DNA of 64,000 bases from Xanthostigma xanthostigma (Eukaryota > Arthropoda > Insecta > Raphidioptera > Raphidiidae), in assembly GCA_963575645.1 (NCBI GenBank), contig OY754466.1, positions 33,078,001-33,142,000 on the forward strand. Reading direction: 5' to 3'. Shown here in pieces: positions 42,866 through 54,253 of the stretch (its first letter is position 1; each line of letters opens with the position of its first letter). The position numbers and the translations under genes were made by a program. Below the pieces are notes generated by a model, which ran no database searches, was not told the DNA's origin, and saw only the letters and a list, made by a program, of their open reading frames with translations.

Positions 42866-44730
42866 TTACGACAATTAGGTGCAAATGAGTCCTTATAGGC
42901 GAAATTGCTTTATTTCACAAAGGTAAGTTTACTTACACTATAACATTCAGGTTTGGATCATTCACTCACAAGAAAATGCAAACTGCATATTAACTATTAT
43001 TTTAACGCATACAAGCAGTTTTTACATGCTTTATGACAATTAGAAGCAAATGGGTCCTTATAGGCAAAATTGCTTTATTTCATGAAGGTTAGTCTATTTA
43101 CACTATAACATTCAGGTTTGGATCATTCTCTCATAAGAAAATGCAAACTGCATATTAACCATCATTTTAACCCTTACAAGCAGTTTTTACATGCTTTATG
43201 ACAATTAGGTGCAAATAAGTCCTTATAGGCAAGATTGCTTTATTTCATGAGGGTAAGTCTATTTACACTATAACATTCAGGTTTGGATCATTCTCTCATA
43301 AGAAAATGCAGTCTGCATATTAACCATTATTTTAACGCATACAAGCAGTTTTTACATGCTTTATGACAATTAGGGGATAATGAGTAATTATAGGCAAAAT
43401 TGCTTTATTTCATGAGGGTAAGTCTATTTACACTATAACATTCAGGTTTGGATCATTCTCTCATAAGAAAATGCAAACTGCATATTAACCATTATTTTAA
43501 CGCATACAAGCAGTTTTTACATGCTTTATGACAATTAGGGGCAAATAAGTCCTTATAGGCAAAATTGCTTTATTTCATGAAGGTAAGTCTATTTACACTA
43601 TAACATTCAGGTTTGGATCATTCTCTCATAAGAAATTGCAAACTGCATATTAACCATTATTTTAACGCAGACAAGCAGTTTTTACATGCTTTACGACAAT
43701 TAGGTGCAAATGAGTCCTTATAGGCAAAATTGCTTTATTTCATGAGGGTTAGTTTATTTACACTATAACATTTAGGTTTGGATCATTCTCTCATAAGAAA
43801 ATGCAAACTGCATATTTACTATCATTTTAACGCTTACAAGCAGTTTTTACATGCTTTATGACAATTAGGTGCAAATAAGTCCTTATAGGCAAAATTGCTT
43901 TATTTCATGAGGGTAAGTCTATTTACACTATAACATTCAGGTTTGGATCATTCTCTCATAAGAAAATGCAAACTGCATATTAACCATTATTTTAACGCAT
44001 ACAAGCAGTTTTTACATGCTTTATGACAATTAGGGGCAAATGGGTCCTTATAGGCAAAATTGCTTTATTTCATGAGGGTTAGTCTATTTACACTATAACA
44101 TTTAGGTTTGGATCATTCTCTCATAAGAAAATGCAAACTGCATATATACTATCATTTTAACGCTTACAAGCAGTTTTTACATGCTTTATGACAATTAGGG
44201 GCAAATAAGTCCTTATAGGCAAAATTGCTTTATTTTATGAGGGTTAGTCTATTTACACTATAACATTTAGGTTTGGATCATTCTCTCATAAGAAAATGCA
44301 AACTGCATATTAACCATTATTTTAACGCATACAAGCAGTTTTTACATGCTTTATGACAATTAGGGGCAAATAAGTCCTTATAGGCAAAATTGCTTTATTT
44401 CATGAAGGTAAGTCTATTTACACTATAACATTCAGGTTTGGATCATTCTCTCATAAGAAAACGCAAACTGCATATTAGTCATTATTTTAACGCAGACAAG
44501 CAGTTTTTACATGCTTTACGACAATTAGGTGCAAATGAGTCCTTATAGGCAAAATTGCTTTATTTCATGAGGGTTAGTCTATTTACACTATAACATTTAG
44601 GTTTGGATCATTCTCTCATAAGAAAATGCAAACTGCATATTTACTATCATTTTAACGCTTACAAGCAGTTTTTACATGCTTTATGACAATTAGGTGCAAA
44701 TAAGTCCTTATAGGCAAAATTGCTTTATTT
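42866..44730 (+). repeat. 1.87-kb satellite duplication block, 78-monomer offset (copy 2)
   Basis: Copy of 29996-31860. After 44730 the two regions differ by one inserted monomer and then align again at an offset of 13,035 bp (79 x 165). For example, TATTTTCACTATAAC occurs near 31871 and 44910. Confidence 0.8.
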
Positions 44731-47700
44731 CATGAGGGTTAGTCTATTTACACTATAACATTCAGGTTTGGATCATTCTCTCATAAGAAAATGCAAACTG
44801 CATATTAACCATTATTTTAACGCAGACAAGCAGTTTTTACATGCTTCACGACAATTGCGTGCAAATGAGTCCTTATAGGCAAAATTGCTTTATTTTACAA
44901 AGGTAAGTCTATTTTCACTATAACATTCAGGTTTGGATCATTCTTTCATAAGAAAATGCAAACTGCATATTAACCATTATTTTAACGCATACAAGCAGTT
45001 TTTACATGCTTTATGACAATTAGGGGCAAATAAGTCCTTATAGGCAAAATTGCTTTATTTCATGAAGGTAAGTCTATTTACACTATAACATTCAGGTTTG
45101 GATCATTCTCTCATAAGAAAATGCAAACTGCATATTAACCATTATTTTAACGCCGACAAGCAGTTTTTACATGCTTTACGACAATTAGGTGCAAATGAGT
45201 CCTTATAGGCAAAATTGCTTTATTTCATGAGGGTTAGTCTATTTACACTATAACATTTAGGTTTGGATCATTCCCTCATAAGAAAATGCAAACTGCATAT
45301 TAACCATTATTTTAACGCATACAAGCAGTTTTTACATGCTTTATGACAATTAGGGGCAAATAAGTCCTTATAGGCAAAAGTGCTTTATTTCATGAAGGTA
45401 AGTCTATTTACACTATAACATTCAGGTTTGGATCATTCTCACATAAGAAAATGCAAACTGCATATTAACCATTATTTTAACGCAGACAAGCAGTTTTTAC
45501 ATGCTTTACGACAATTAGGTGCAAATGAGTCCTTATAGGCAAAATTGCTTTATTTCATGAGGGTTAGTCTATTTACACTATAACATTTAGGTTTGGATCA
45601 TTCTCTCATAAGAAAATGCAAACTGCATATTTACTATCATTTTAACGCTTACAAGCAGTTTTTAAATGCTTTATGACAATTAGGTGCAAATAAGTCCTTA
45701 TAGGCAAAATTGCTTTATTTCATGAGGGTAAGTCTATTTACACTATAACATTCAGGTTTGGATCATTCTCTCATAAGAAAATACAAACTGCATATTAACC
45801 ATTATTTTAACGCATACAAGCAGTTTTTACATGCTTTATGACAATTAGGGGCAAATGGGTCCTTATAGGCAAAATTGATTTATTTCATGAAGGTTAGTCT
45901 ATTTACACTATAACATTTAGGTTTGGATCATTCTCTCATAAGAAAATGCAAACTGCATATTTACTATCATTTTAACGCTTACAAGCAGTTTTTACATGCT
46001 TTATGACAATTAGGGGCAAATAAGTCCTTATAGGCAAAATTGCTTTATTTTCTGAGGGTAAGTCTGTTTACACTATAACATTTAGGTTTGGATCATTTTC
46101 TCATAAGAAAATGCAAACTGCATATTAACCATTATTTTAACGCATACAAGCAGTTTTTACATGCTTTATGACAATTAGGGGCAAATGGGTCCTTATAGGC
46201 AAAATTGATTTATTTCATGAAGGTTAGTCTATTTACACTATAACATTTAGGTTTGGATCATTCTCTCATAAGAAAATGCAAACTGCATATTAACCATTAT
46301 TTTAACGCATACAAGCAGTTTTTACATGCTTTATGACAATTAGGGGCAAATGGGTCCTTATAGGCAAAATTGCTTTATTTCATGAAGGTTAGTCTATTTA
46401 CACTATAACATTCAGGTTTGGATCATTTTTGATAAGAAAATGCAAACTGCATATTAACCATTATTTTAACGCAGACAAGCAGTTTTTACATGCTTCACGA
46501 CAATTGCGTGCAAATGAGTCCTTATAAGCAAAATTGCTTTATTTTACAAAGGTAAGTCTATTTTCACTATAACATTCGGGTTTGGATCATTCTCTCATAA
46601 GAAAATGCAAACTGCATATTAACCATTATTTTAACGCATACAAGCAGGTTTTACATGCTTTATGACAATTAGGGGCAAATGAGTCCTTATAGGCAAAATT
46701 GCTTTATTTCATGAAGGGTAAGTCTATTTACACTATAACATTCAGGTTTGGATCTTTCTCTCATAAGAAAATGCAAACTGCATATTAACCATTATTTAAA
46801 CGCAGACAAGCAGTTTTTACATGCTTTACGACAATTAGGTGCAAATAAGTCTTTATAGGCAAAATTGCTTTATATCATGAGGGTAAGTCTATTTACACTA
46901 TAACATTCAGGTTTGTTTCATTCTCTCATAAGAAAATGCAATCTGCATATTAACCATTATTTTAACGCATACAAGCAGTTTTTACATGCTTTATGACAAT
47001 TAGGGGATAATGAGTCCTTATAGGCAAAATTGCTTTATTTCATGAGGTTAAGTCTATTTACACTATAACATTCAGGTTTGGATCATTCTCTCATAAGAAA
47101 ATGCAAACTGCATATTAACCATTATTTTAACGCATACAAGCAGTTTTTACATGCTTTATGACAATTAGGGGCAAATAAGTCCTTATAGGCTAAATTGCTT
47201 TATTTCATGAAGGTTAGTCTATTTACACTATAACATTCAGGTTTGGATCATTCTCTCATAAGAAAATGCAAACTGCATATTAACCATTATTTTAACGCAG
47301 ACAAGCAGTTTTTACATGCTTTACGACAATTAGGTGCAAATGAGTCCTTATAGGCAAAATTGCTTTATTTCATAAGGGTTAGTCTATTTACACTATAACA
47401 TTTAGGTTTGGATCATTCTCTCATAAGAAAATGCAAACTGCATATTTACTATCATTTTAACGCTTACAAGCAGTTTTTACATGCTTTATGACAATGAGGT
47501 GCAAATAAGTCCTTATAGGCAAAATTGCTTTATTTCATGAGGGTAAGTCTATTTACACTATAACATTCAGGTTTGGATCATTCTCTCATAAGAAAATGCA
47601 AACTGCATATTAACCATTATTTTAACGCATACAAGCAGTTTTTACTTGCTTATGACAATTAGGGGCAAATGGGTCCTTATAGGCAAAATTGCTTTATTTC

Positions 47701-47827
47701 ATGAGGGTTAGTCTATTTACACTATAACATTTAGGTTTGGATCATTCTCTCATAAGAAAATGCAAACTGCATATTAACCATTATTCAAACGCAGACAAGC
47801 AGTTTTTACATGCATTACGACAATTAG

Positions 47828-47831
47828 GTGC
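47828..47831. repeat. Target-site duplication, left copy (GTGC)
   Basis: The four satellite bases GTGC lie immediately before the TG of the left LTR and are repeated at 56423-56426 immediately after the CA of the right LTR. Removing the element and one GTGC restores an ordinary monomer (...ACAATTAGGTGCAAATGAG...). Confidence 0.92.
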
Positions 47832-48982
47832 TGCCACGCCGTCACACTGACAGCGCGTGACAAAAGGGATGCTTCGGCCTTCAGTCGGTAGTTAGGGGTG
47901 GGGCGTTAAATGACCACGCAATAATATACCAAAAAAAAACTAGAAGGGAAGAACTTACCGGAATTCCTTTGGTGGCCCACAATACCTCCAGCTGTACGCA
48001 GGTATACGAGAGGTGGGAGAGTCCCACAAAATAGTGATAAATATTTTAGTTAGGCGCCAAAGTCAGATATTGGTACTGCCGGAAAGGGTCGCTGACTTTC
48101 GACTCAGGCAATGAGGGGATGGACCAAAGAAAAGCAATTATAACCACAATTCATCAAACATATACATATATATTCAAAATCAAGAGAAAACAGATACACG
48201 ACCTAGTCGTTACAGTCGGCGCACGGCGCCTTCACAATTATTCGTATAATAAAATCTTTTAAATCCTGAATACAAAAATAAGTCACAAGTCTGTCTAACA
48301 GACAAAATGCAAGAAAATCTGTATAAAAAAAAATATTCGCAGATCGGTAGTTGTTTAGTTAAATTAAAAAAAAAAAAAAATATACCGCGAAAGAATTTGT
48401 ACTGAATTGAATAATATCAATTCGCGACAGGTAATGGCATTATCGGTAAATTTAAACTCAAATGAGAAACCGGCACTTGAATTAAACAGTAAGCTAAAAT
48501 GACCGAAAGAGTCGTAAGACGATTTCGAACGAAATGCACTAAATGAATCAGAGACGCGAAGAATCTAAAATACCATAATTAAGTCAAACGAACAAAGCGT
48601 TACTCCAAAATATAGGATCAACAATAACAAAATTTTATAACCGTATTGCCATCACTTGTACGGATAAATCAAAATATAAACAAAATTAAGTTGCAACGAA
48701 ATTTGTGGCCAATTACCTCAATGAATTGCCATACACAAAATATATACAATCATACATTATATGTGTCTGAAGGACACCCGCAAGAAAAATACCATAAATT
48801 ATTTACATACATAATACAGGACACGTTGGTAGAAGGTAGTGTTGTAACAGTAACCCCAAAAATTTTCTGTCGTCCGTACACGACCAAAGCACAAAGAAAT
48901 CTGAATCGTAAACTTAAAACTTCAGAAATACGCAATAATTTCAATATCACAAAATCATACAACAAAACGCGAGACGATATCT

Positions 48983-49140
48983 GAGGCTATTTAAATCCGT
49001 CTAAGACGTTCCCCAACGTATCGCTCAAAGCAAGTACCCAAAATTGCAAAACACTGCGAGGTTATTTAAATCCGTACTACGACGTTTTTCCCCCAGCGTA
49101 CCGCACAAAACCAAGAAGGTACCAAAATACAAAATACCGT
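48983..49140. repeat. Imperfect ~76-bp tandem repeat in the 3' LTR
   Basis: Two units start GAGGCTATTTAAATCCGT (48983) and GAGGTTATTTAAATCCGT (49058). Each is followed by an ACGTT block and an ACGTA/GCGTACCGC block. A weaker echo (TTCTTCCAGCGTACC) lies near 49235. On the element strand each unit contains ATTTAAATA-like AT-rich DNA that could be promoter sequence, but nothing here proves it. The same pair lies at about 54254-54411 in the other LTR. Confidence 0.65.
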
Positions 49141-49583
49141 ACTCAAAAGATCCGCAATTACATTGACCGAATCATAACGTCAGAATAATTTACATAATAA
49201 TTCAACAAAAGACTTGGTTACTGTAACAAACCTTCTTCCAGCGTACCTAAATCAGTTACATGAAAAATTGGTCATATCTGAACACTTCAAAAAAAAAATT
49301 ACATACTTAAATAGAAAGAAATTAACGTGTATAGTTCATAATTAACTAGACAACAAAATAGCGTGGTACCAGGCTATGTACAACATTTCTTAATACTTGA
49401 ACCAGAGGTTCCAAAACATTATATACATACATACGTCAATGGCAGGCGTAACGATGCCGAGCAACATAATAAATTTAAAGTTGGGTTCAAGCAGACAACA
49501 GCTTGACTAGCAAATTACAGGCTGTTCAAAAAAAAGATTAATAGTAAAAAAAAAAATTAATATTCATAACTAAATGAACTTTC

Positions 49584-49631
49584 TACACTTCGTTTGGCAA
49601 ACAAAATAAAGAACTTCAAACACGAAGTGTA
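49584..49631. repeat. 10-bp inverted repeat in the 3' LTR
   Basis: TACACTTCGT (49584-49593) and its exact reverse complement ACGAAGTGTA (49622-49631) are separated by 28 bp and lie just before the double-hairpin motif at 49645. The counterpart in the 5' LTR is at 54855-54902. The RNA could form a stem; no function is assigned. Confidence 0.6.
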
Positions 49632-49644
49632 ATGCTATTTGGCA

Positions 49645-49726
49645 ACCGCCTTTTACGGTCCGTCAAGAGCAACGGTGGGGGTATTCTCTAAGGTAAATGG
49701 TTGTAGCCCCAACCCCACAGGGCGAC
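49645..49726 (-). other. Double-hairpin motif, LTR copy (3' LTR)
   Basis: First stem ACCG/CGGT around the loop CCTTTTA (49645-49659). After it come a CGGTGGGGGTATTCT block and CCCCAACCCCACAGGGC, in which GTGGGG can pair with CCCCAC as a second stem. The same plan recurs at 52269 and 52497 with different stem bases. I infer a conserved RNA or DNA structure of the element; its role is unknown. Confidence 0.6.
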
Positions 49727-49860
49727 AGTGAAGTGAAGTTACAAAGTTTGTAGCATAACAAAAGAACTAAATTTCAAAACGACTCTAATGAAATGTTGCT
49801 CAGTCAAATATAAATCACACCGGCCATCGGCATTCAGTTTTCTAAGCACAAACGGAGCAT

Positions 49861-49920
49861 CGGAGGTACAAATACTTAATCGGAGGTACAATACTTAATC
49901 GGAGGCATAAATAACTTAAT
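49861..49920. repeat. Three ~20-bp tandem units in the 3' LTR
   Basis: Units of 20, 19 and 21 bp: CGGAGGTACAAATACTTAAT, CGGAGGTACAATACTTAAT and CGGAGGCATAAATAACTTAAT-like (first 20 bases CGGAGGCATAAATAACTTAA). The 5' LTR carries the same triplet at 55132-55191. Confidence 0.8.
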
Positions 49921-51151
49921 TAATCTTATCGTCGACCATTCAGGCAATTGGGCAACGTACCCTATGAATTTTTATTGAGAAAAAAAAATTATTGTGGGAA
50001 GCACAAATCTAACATTTTTTTTTTTATGAATATAATTTAGCACAGATAACTCAAATTCTTACTCGATAGGTCGTCAATACATGAAACGGTGAAGCCAAAA
50101 TTTACATCTACTTAATACAGTCCTGTACAAATTCTACGTATGACTTATTTTTTTTTGTTGCAAAAATTCATGAATAAGCTATTCAATTAAGTAACAGTGG
50201 CATCGTTTTTTACTATATTGAGCTAATATTTAATTAATGATACTCATCGATGCGTTCAAAGAAACATTACGTCTGTCGGATGGACTATCGGAACACAAAC
50301 AAGGCTCCGATGAACGAAGATCTATTCGACAATGAATTAGGGCTTCGATTGATACCCGTAGGAAAGTCAAACGCACGAGAACGAAATTTCAATATGTAGT
50401 CTTCAGTGACAATGAAACTTGCACACACACAAAAGCAAAAATGGAACAACTCACTACTTGTTGATTTCTACTACTTTTACCAAGCTGAGTCGATCTTTCA
50501 GATGAACGTCAGACTGGAAATTCAGTTGATGTGATGAACCCCAGAGCCGGTAGATCCATAAGACAGCAAATAAGAACCAGGTCCTATTTCGTCACCATAC
50601 AGGTTACATTTCCAAATGATTTTCATTCGACAAACTACATCATCGCTATTTCATACCATAATGCGTGGTGTTCCTTCGACTAGGAACCTACAATATTTCC
50701 GTATAATCATCAGAAAAAAACAGATTGACAAAAGTCACACGTGGTCAGAAAATTTTTATGCAAGGCAAAAGATCTTACCAGTAGGAAAATCGAAAAATCC
50801 AGTCGGAAAAACATTCATTATCTTGCAGACAATAATAAACAATCACTTCAGGCTATAAAATTCAAATTTTCGGGCAGATGTTCCAGGATGTACTTTCAGT
50901 CATGTATCATCACCGAAAGCCATTTTAGAAATCCGACGCAATAAGATCCAAGTCGAACAGAACATTGACAGCGTCATTCTATAGCGGAATACCTTACTGG
51001 TAACCTCATCTATTGGCAAAATATCCAACCTACTTCCCAAAAGAAGAGTATCTACACGAATGCAGCGAAATTACTATACTGAATGATAGGTTGCCTACCC
51101 TCAAGGAAACAATGTTACAATACGACAAAATTTCAAAATTTAACCGTAACA

Positions 51152-51167
51152 ACTCCCCCCTTACCCC
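51152..51167 (-). promoter_or_regulatory. Polypurine tract next to the 3' LTR
   Basis: Plus-strand ACTCCCCCCTTACCCC; on the element strand GGGGTAAGGGGGGAGT, directly before the TG of the 3' LTR. In LTR elements the RNase-resistant purine tract primes plus-strand DNA synthesis. There is one T within an otherwise purine run. Position and composition together make this a confident call. Confidence 0.85.
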
Positions 51168-51340
51168 GTCAGGCAGAAAACTCCCTGAGTTTTCTGACGA
51201 CTGATGCCGTCTGAAACCAATCTAACTAAACAGAACTCACATTCCAGAATTCTCGCAAAATCAAAATATCTGCTCCAACAGAGCTCATAAACACAACGAA
51301 TAACGTTAGAGGGAATCATCACCCCTAATCAAACAACACT

Positions 51341-51600
51341 CAAGAAAGGAAAAATTCTTCAAAAGAAAAGAGAAAGTTCGACTATCTCCATTACAATAAC
51401 CAGGAGTTCGTGACATACAAAAGTTGCCAGTCTCCAGGATTATGGTTCTGGGTTCAGAACAAGAAACAACACACAAAAGAAAATTTCTTCAAGGAAAAGA
51501 GAAAGTTCGACTATCTCCATCACAATAACCAGGAGTTCGTGACATACAAAAGTTGCCAATCTCCATGTTCATGGTTATGGGTTCAGAACAAGACTCAAGA
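51341..51600. repeat. 129-bp tandem repeat, about two units, in the internal region
   Basis: AGAAAGTTCGACTATCTCCA occurs at 51371 and 51500, a spacing of 129 bp, followed in both by ACAATAACCAGGAGTTCGTG and ACATACAAAAGTTGCCA. The start of a third unit (ACTCAAGAAA) follows. The period is a multiple of three, so a plus-strand frame (51410-51724) repeats TYKSCQSP and WVQNK. This frame lies antisense to the element and I do not call it a gene. Confidence 0.85.
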
Positions 51601-52268
51601 AAAAAAGAGAAAAAAAAAATACAATAGTATGCTTAACGGTCTCCAGGATATAGAGACGGGTTTGGATATCAAAGATTGTAAGCACACTCGTTTCAAACAC
51701 AACATAAGACATACGACACTATAAATAAGTGGTCAAGGAAAGAAAACATAATTAAATACAAGAACATTCAGCTCCTAAAATCAAGAGCATACGAACGCTC
51801 AAAAAAAAAAAAATAATCTCTAAGCCGGGTATTTGTCAAAATCGGGAAATTCTGTAGATTACCAAGAACAATTTCACTGGATCTAACGCTGATATAGCAC
51901 ACTACTCAGACTCGAGTAAAGCCAAATCCTGAATAATCAGAGTGGAGGTGCCAATAAACTTCAAAGACACTATAGGTACTTCGATCACTTTATTACAACA
52001 CAAACAGATGGGTGAGTTGGAAGAAAGCTTCAAATCCAATATTATATTGTGTTTCTCCAATCACGTCCACCAAACAAAACAAAACACAAAAAGTTGACAT
52101 CTCCTAACGCCACACTAGAGCTTAGGCAAATCCTGCAAAGCAGTAACGGAATTCATCCAAATCCATAAGCAACAAGCGCTCAAATTCAGAGCAATGATTA
52201 CTACGCAACGTCGATCGACAGAGAAAAGAACGGTAACTATCAGGATAATTGTCAACGATCTACGCAAT

Positions 52269-52336
52269 GGCCGCCTCTTACGGCCGGTAAGATCAAACCG
52301 CGGAAGAATTCTTGTACACCCCTTTACCGCAGGGCA
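52269..52336 (-). other. Double-hairpin motif, internal copy 1
   Basis: Stem GGCCG/CGGCC around the loop CCTCTTA (52269-52285). Downstream are ACCGCGGAAGAATTCT and CCCCTTTACCGCAGGGC, where GCGG can pair with CCGC. It aligns with the LTR copy at 49645 and the copy at 52497. Confidence 0.6.
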
Positions 52337-52496
52337 TTTAAAGAAATTATAGAAAAGTCTAAGTCACTTTCGGGAGAGAGAAAAAAAAATTGTCGAAATC
52401 GGGTTAGTCACAATCGAATCTTTAAATCCAACTGAAGTGTATATAGTGGTGTTGTGTAAGTGCAGAAAATGTACTGTGGTGTGTGTGGGTTCACTT

Positions 52497-52560
52497 GATC
52501 GCCTTTTACGATCGGCGGAACGTACCGCGGGACTATTCTTCGCCGGCCCCCGCACGGCTT
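52497..52560 (-). other. Double-hairpin motif, internal copy 2
   Basis: Stem GATCG/CGATC around the loop CCTTTTA (52497-52513). It is followed by ACCGCGGGACTATTCT and CCCCCGCACGGC, where GCGGG can pair with CCCGC. All five stem pairs are intact although two of the pairs differ from those of the copy at 52269. Confidence 0.6.
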
Positions 52561-53077
52561 CTTTTAATAAGTGGGGCCGTAAACGAAACGCAATAACACA
52601 CAACAACGAAGAGATAATTATTCGGCATAATTCTTCATTTCAAAAGTACTACATACAGCGAGACAAAACAACACACAAAAAAAAAGATTACTCAGTATCG
52701 GCAAAATGTCCACTCCGGAATATGCCATAGTGACTATTATTAAATGCCGCAAACAAGTAGTTGAAGTAAGTCTCAATACAGTAACGGCCACACAAAAAAA
52801 ACAACAACAACAAAGAAAAAAAAATACTCGACCAAAATCAATTACACAAGAGAAAGGTCAAGGTCAATCAAGGATAATTCTAGATCGTCCGTTATACTTG
52901 ACACAAAAGGGGTGGTTGGTTCATCAACGAAACCACTAAACAAAACAAAAGGTCGCACAACAAAATATCCGAGCTCGAAGCTCATACGTCACAATATGTA
53001 TATATATATGTATATTTGGGTCACAAAAATCTCATCTAAACAACATCTATCAATACGGAAGGTTTTAATGCAAAGAG

Positions 53078-53095
53078 GCCCCACGTTGGGCGCCA
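53078..53095 (-). promoter_or_regulatory. Primer-binding site, tRNA-Lys(CUU)
   Basis: Plus-strand GCCCCACGTTGGGCGCCA equals the last 18 nt of animal tRNA-Lys(CUU) including the added CCA, as I know that tRNA. The element strand therefore carries its complement, TGGCGCCCAACGTGGGGC, six bases downstream of the 5' LTR. It primes minus-strand DNA synthesis. It fixes the element's orientation and shows that the internal region begins here. Confidence 0.92.
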
Positions 53096-54253
53096 AAATT
53101 TTGCCACGCCGTCACACTGACAGCGCGTGACAAAAGGGATGCTTCGGCCTTCAGTCGGTAGTTAGGGGTGGGGCGTTAAATGACCACGCAATAATATACC
53201 AAAAAAAAACTAGAAGGGAAGAACTTACCGGAATTCCTTTGGTGGCCCACAATACCTCCAGCTGTACGCAGGTATACGAGAGGTGGGAGAGTCCCACAAA
53301 ATAGTGATAAATATTTTAGTTAGGCGCCAAAGTCAGATATTGGTACTGCCGGAAAGGGTCGCTGACTTTCGACTCAGGCAATGAGGGGATGGACCAAAGA
53401 AAAGCAATTATAACCACAATTCATCAAACATATACATATATATTCAAAATCAAGAGAAAACAGATACACGACCTAGTCGTTACAGTCGGCGCACGGCGCC
53501 TTCACAATTATTCGTATAATAAAATCTTTTAAATCCTGAATACAAAAATAAGTCACAAGTCTGTCTAACAGACAAAATGCAAGAAAATCTGTATAAAAAA
53601 AAATATTCGCAGATCGGTAGTTGTTTAGTTAAATTAAAAAAAAAAAAAAAATATACCGCGAAAGAATTTGTACTGAATTGAATAATATCAATTCGCGACA
53701 GGTAATGGCATTATCGGTAAATTTAAACTCAAATGAGAAACCGGCACTTGAATTAAACAGTAAGCTAAAATGACCGAAAGAGTCGTAAGACGATTTCGAA
53801 CGAAATGCACTAAATGAATCAGAGACGCGAAGAATCTAAAATACCATAATTAAGTCAAACGAACAAAGCGTTACTCCAAAATATAGGATCAACAATAACA
53901 AAATTTTATAACCGTATTGCCATCACTTGTACGGATAAATCAAAATATAAACAAAATTAAGTTGCAACGAAATTTGTGGCCAATTACCTCAATGAATTGC
54001 CATACACAAAATATATACAATCATACATTATATGTGTCTGAAGGACACCCGCAAGAAAAATACCATAAATTATTTACATACATAATACAGGACACGTTGG
54101 TAGAAGGTAGTGTTGTAACAGTAACCCCAAAAATTTTCTGTCGTCCGTACACGACCAAAGCACAAAGAAATCTGAATCGTAAACTTAAAACTTCAGAAAT
54201 ACGCAATAATTTCAATATCACAAAATCATACAACAAAACGCGAGACGATATCT

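Larger units (their letters stand above)
2139..47831 (+). repeat. 165-bp satellite array, main segment (about 45.7 kb)
   Basis: About 277 monomers of 165 bp, head to tail, all in one orientation. I checked the period at many points, for example a shared block at 22561 and 22726. Length variation is limited to single-base indels, such as the extra bases in 'GAAGGGTAAG' and 'GTAGGGTAAG' types. Recurrent monomer subtypes are visible: one with TTCACGACAATTGCGTG, usually followed by TTACAAAGG; one with GCGAAATTGC plus CTCACAAGAAAATGC; one with GAGGGTTAG and CATTTAGG followed by CATATTTACTATC; and one with GGGGCAAATGGGTCC. Subtypes recur in ordered blocks, which gives higher-order structure rather than a simple homogeneous array. 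There are no genes or other insertions between 2139 and 47831. Confidence 0.97.
47832..51151 (-). repeat. 3' LTR (left copy), 3,320 bp
   Basis: On the plus strand it begins TGCCACGCCG and ends CCGTAACA, so on the element strand it reads TGTTACGG...CGTGGCA with the canonical TG/CA edges. It matches 53102-56422 throughout, apart from a 15- versus 16-base A run (48366-48380) and C50491 versus A55762. It holds internal repeats (48983-49140, 49861-49920), a hairpin motif at 49645 and an inverted repeat at 49584-49631. Short open frames inside (up to 112 codons, none starting convincingly) are present identically in both LTRs and look fortuitous. I could not place the U3/R/U5 boundaries. Confidence 0.93.
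51152..53101 (-). other. Internal region of the LTR element, without gag-pol
   Basis: 1,950 bp between the LTRs. In plus-strand order it holds the polypurine tract, a stretch with no recognisable content, a 129-bp tandem pair (51341-51600), A-rich DNA, two double-hairpin motifs (52269, 52497), A-rich and CAA-rich DNA near 52795-52830, a short TATATATA run near 53000, and the primer-binding site. Open frames reach at most about 104 codons. On the element strand a 36-codon ATG frame (52618-52728) begins in a plausible position for a gag start but ends at once and resembles nothing I know. I see no zinc knuckle, protease DSG/DTG, polymerase YxDD or integrase HHCC motif. Confidence 0.85.

Noticed and set aside
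2139-47831. CRISPR-like array
   Set aside because: The regular 165-bp period has no short-repeat/unique-spacer pattern; the whole unit is repeated with point variation, as in satellite DNA.
48646-48984. 112-codon plus-strand frame in the LTR (again at 53917-54255), and its 71-codon antisense shadows
   Set aside because: It begins at a TTG, has no recognisable domain and is duplicated only because the LTR is. Its orientation is opposite to the element's transcript.
50616-51204. Frames of 80, 67 and 63 codons at the end of the LTR (also at 55887-56215)
   Set aside because: Short overlapping frames in AT-rich DNA with no motif and antisense to the element; no evidence of coding.
53078-53095. 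A tRNA-Lys gene
   Set aside because: Only the last 18 nt, including CCA, are present. A nuclear tRNA gene would not encode CCA, and the position beside an LTR identifies it as a primer-binding site.
52364-53130. Frames of 80, 97, 77 and 72 codons in the internal region, and a 36-codon ATG frame at 52618-52728 (minus)
   Set aside because: None carries gag, protease, polymerase or integrase motifs, and they cross hairpin motifs, A-runs and the primer site. The 36-codon frame is in a plausible gag position but is too short to call.
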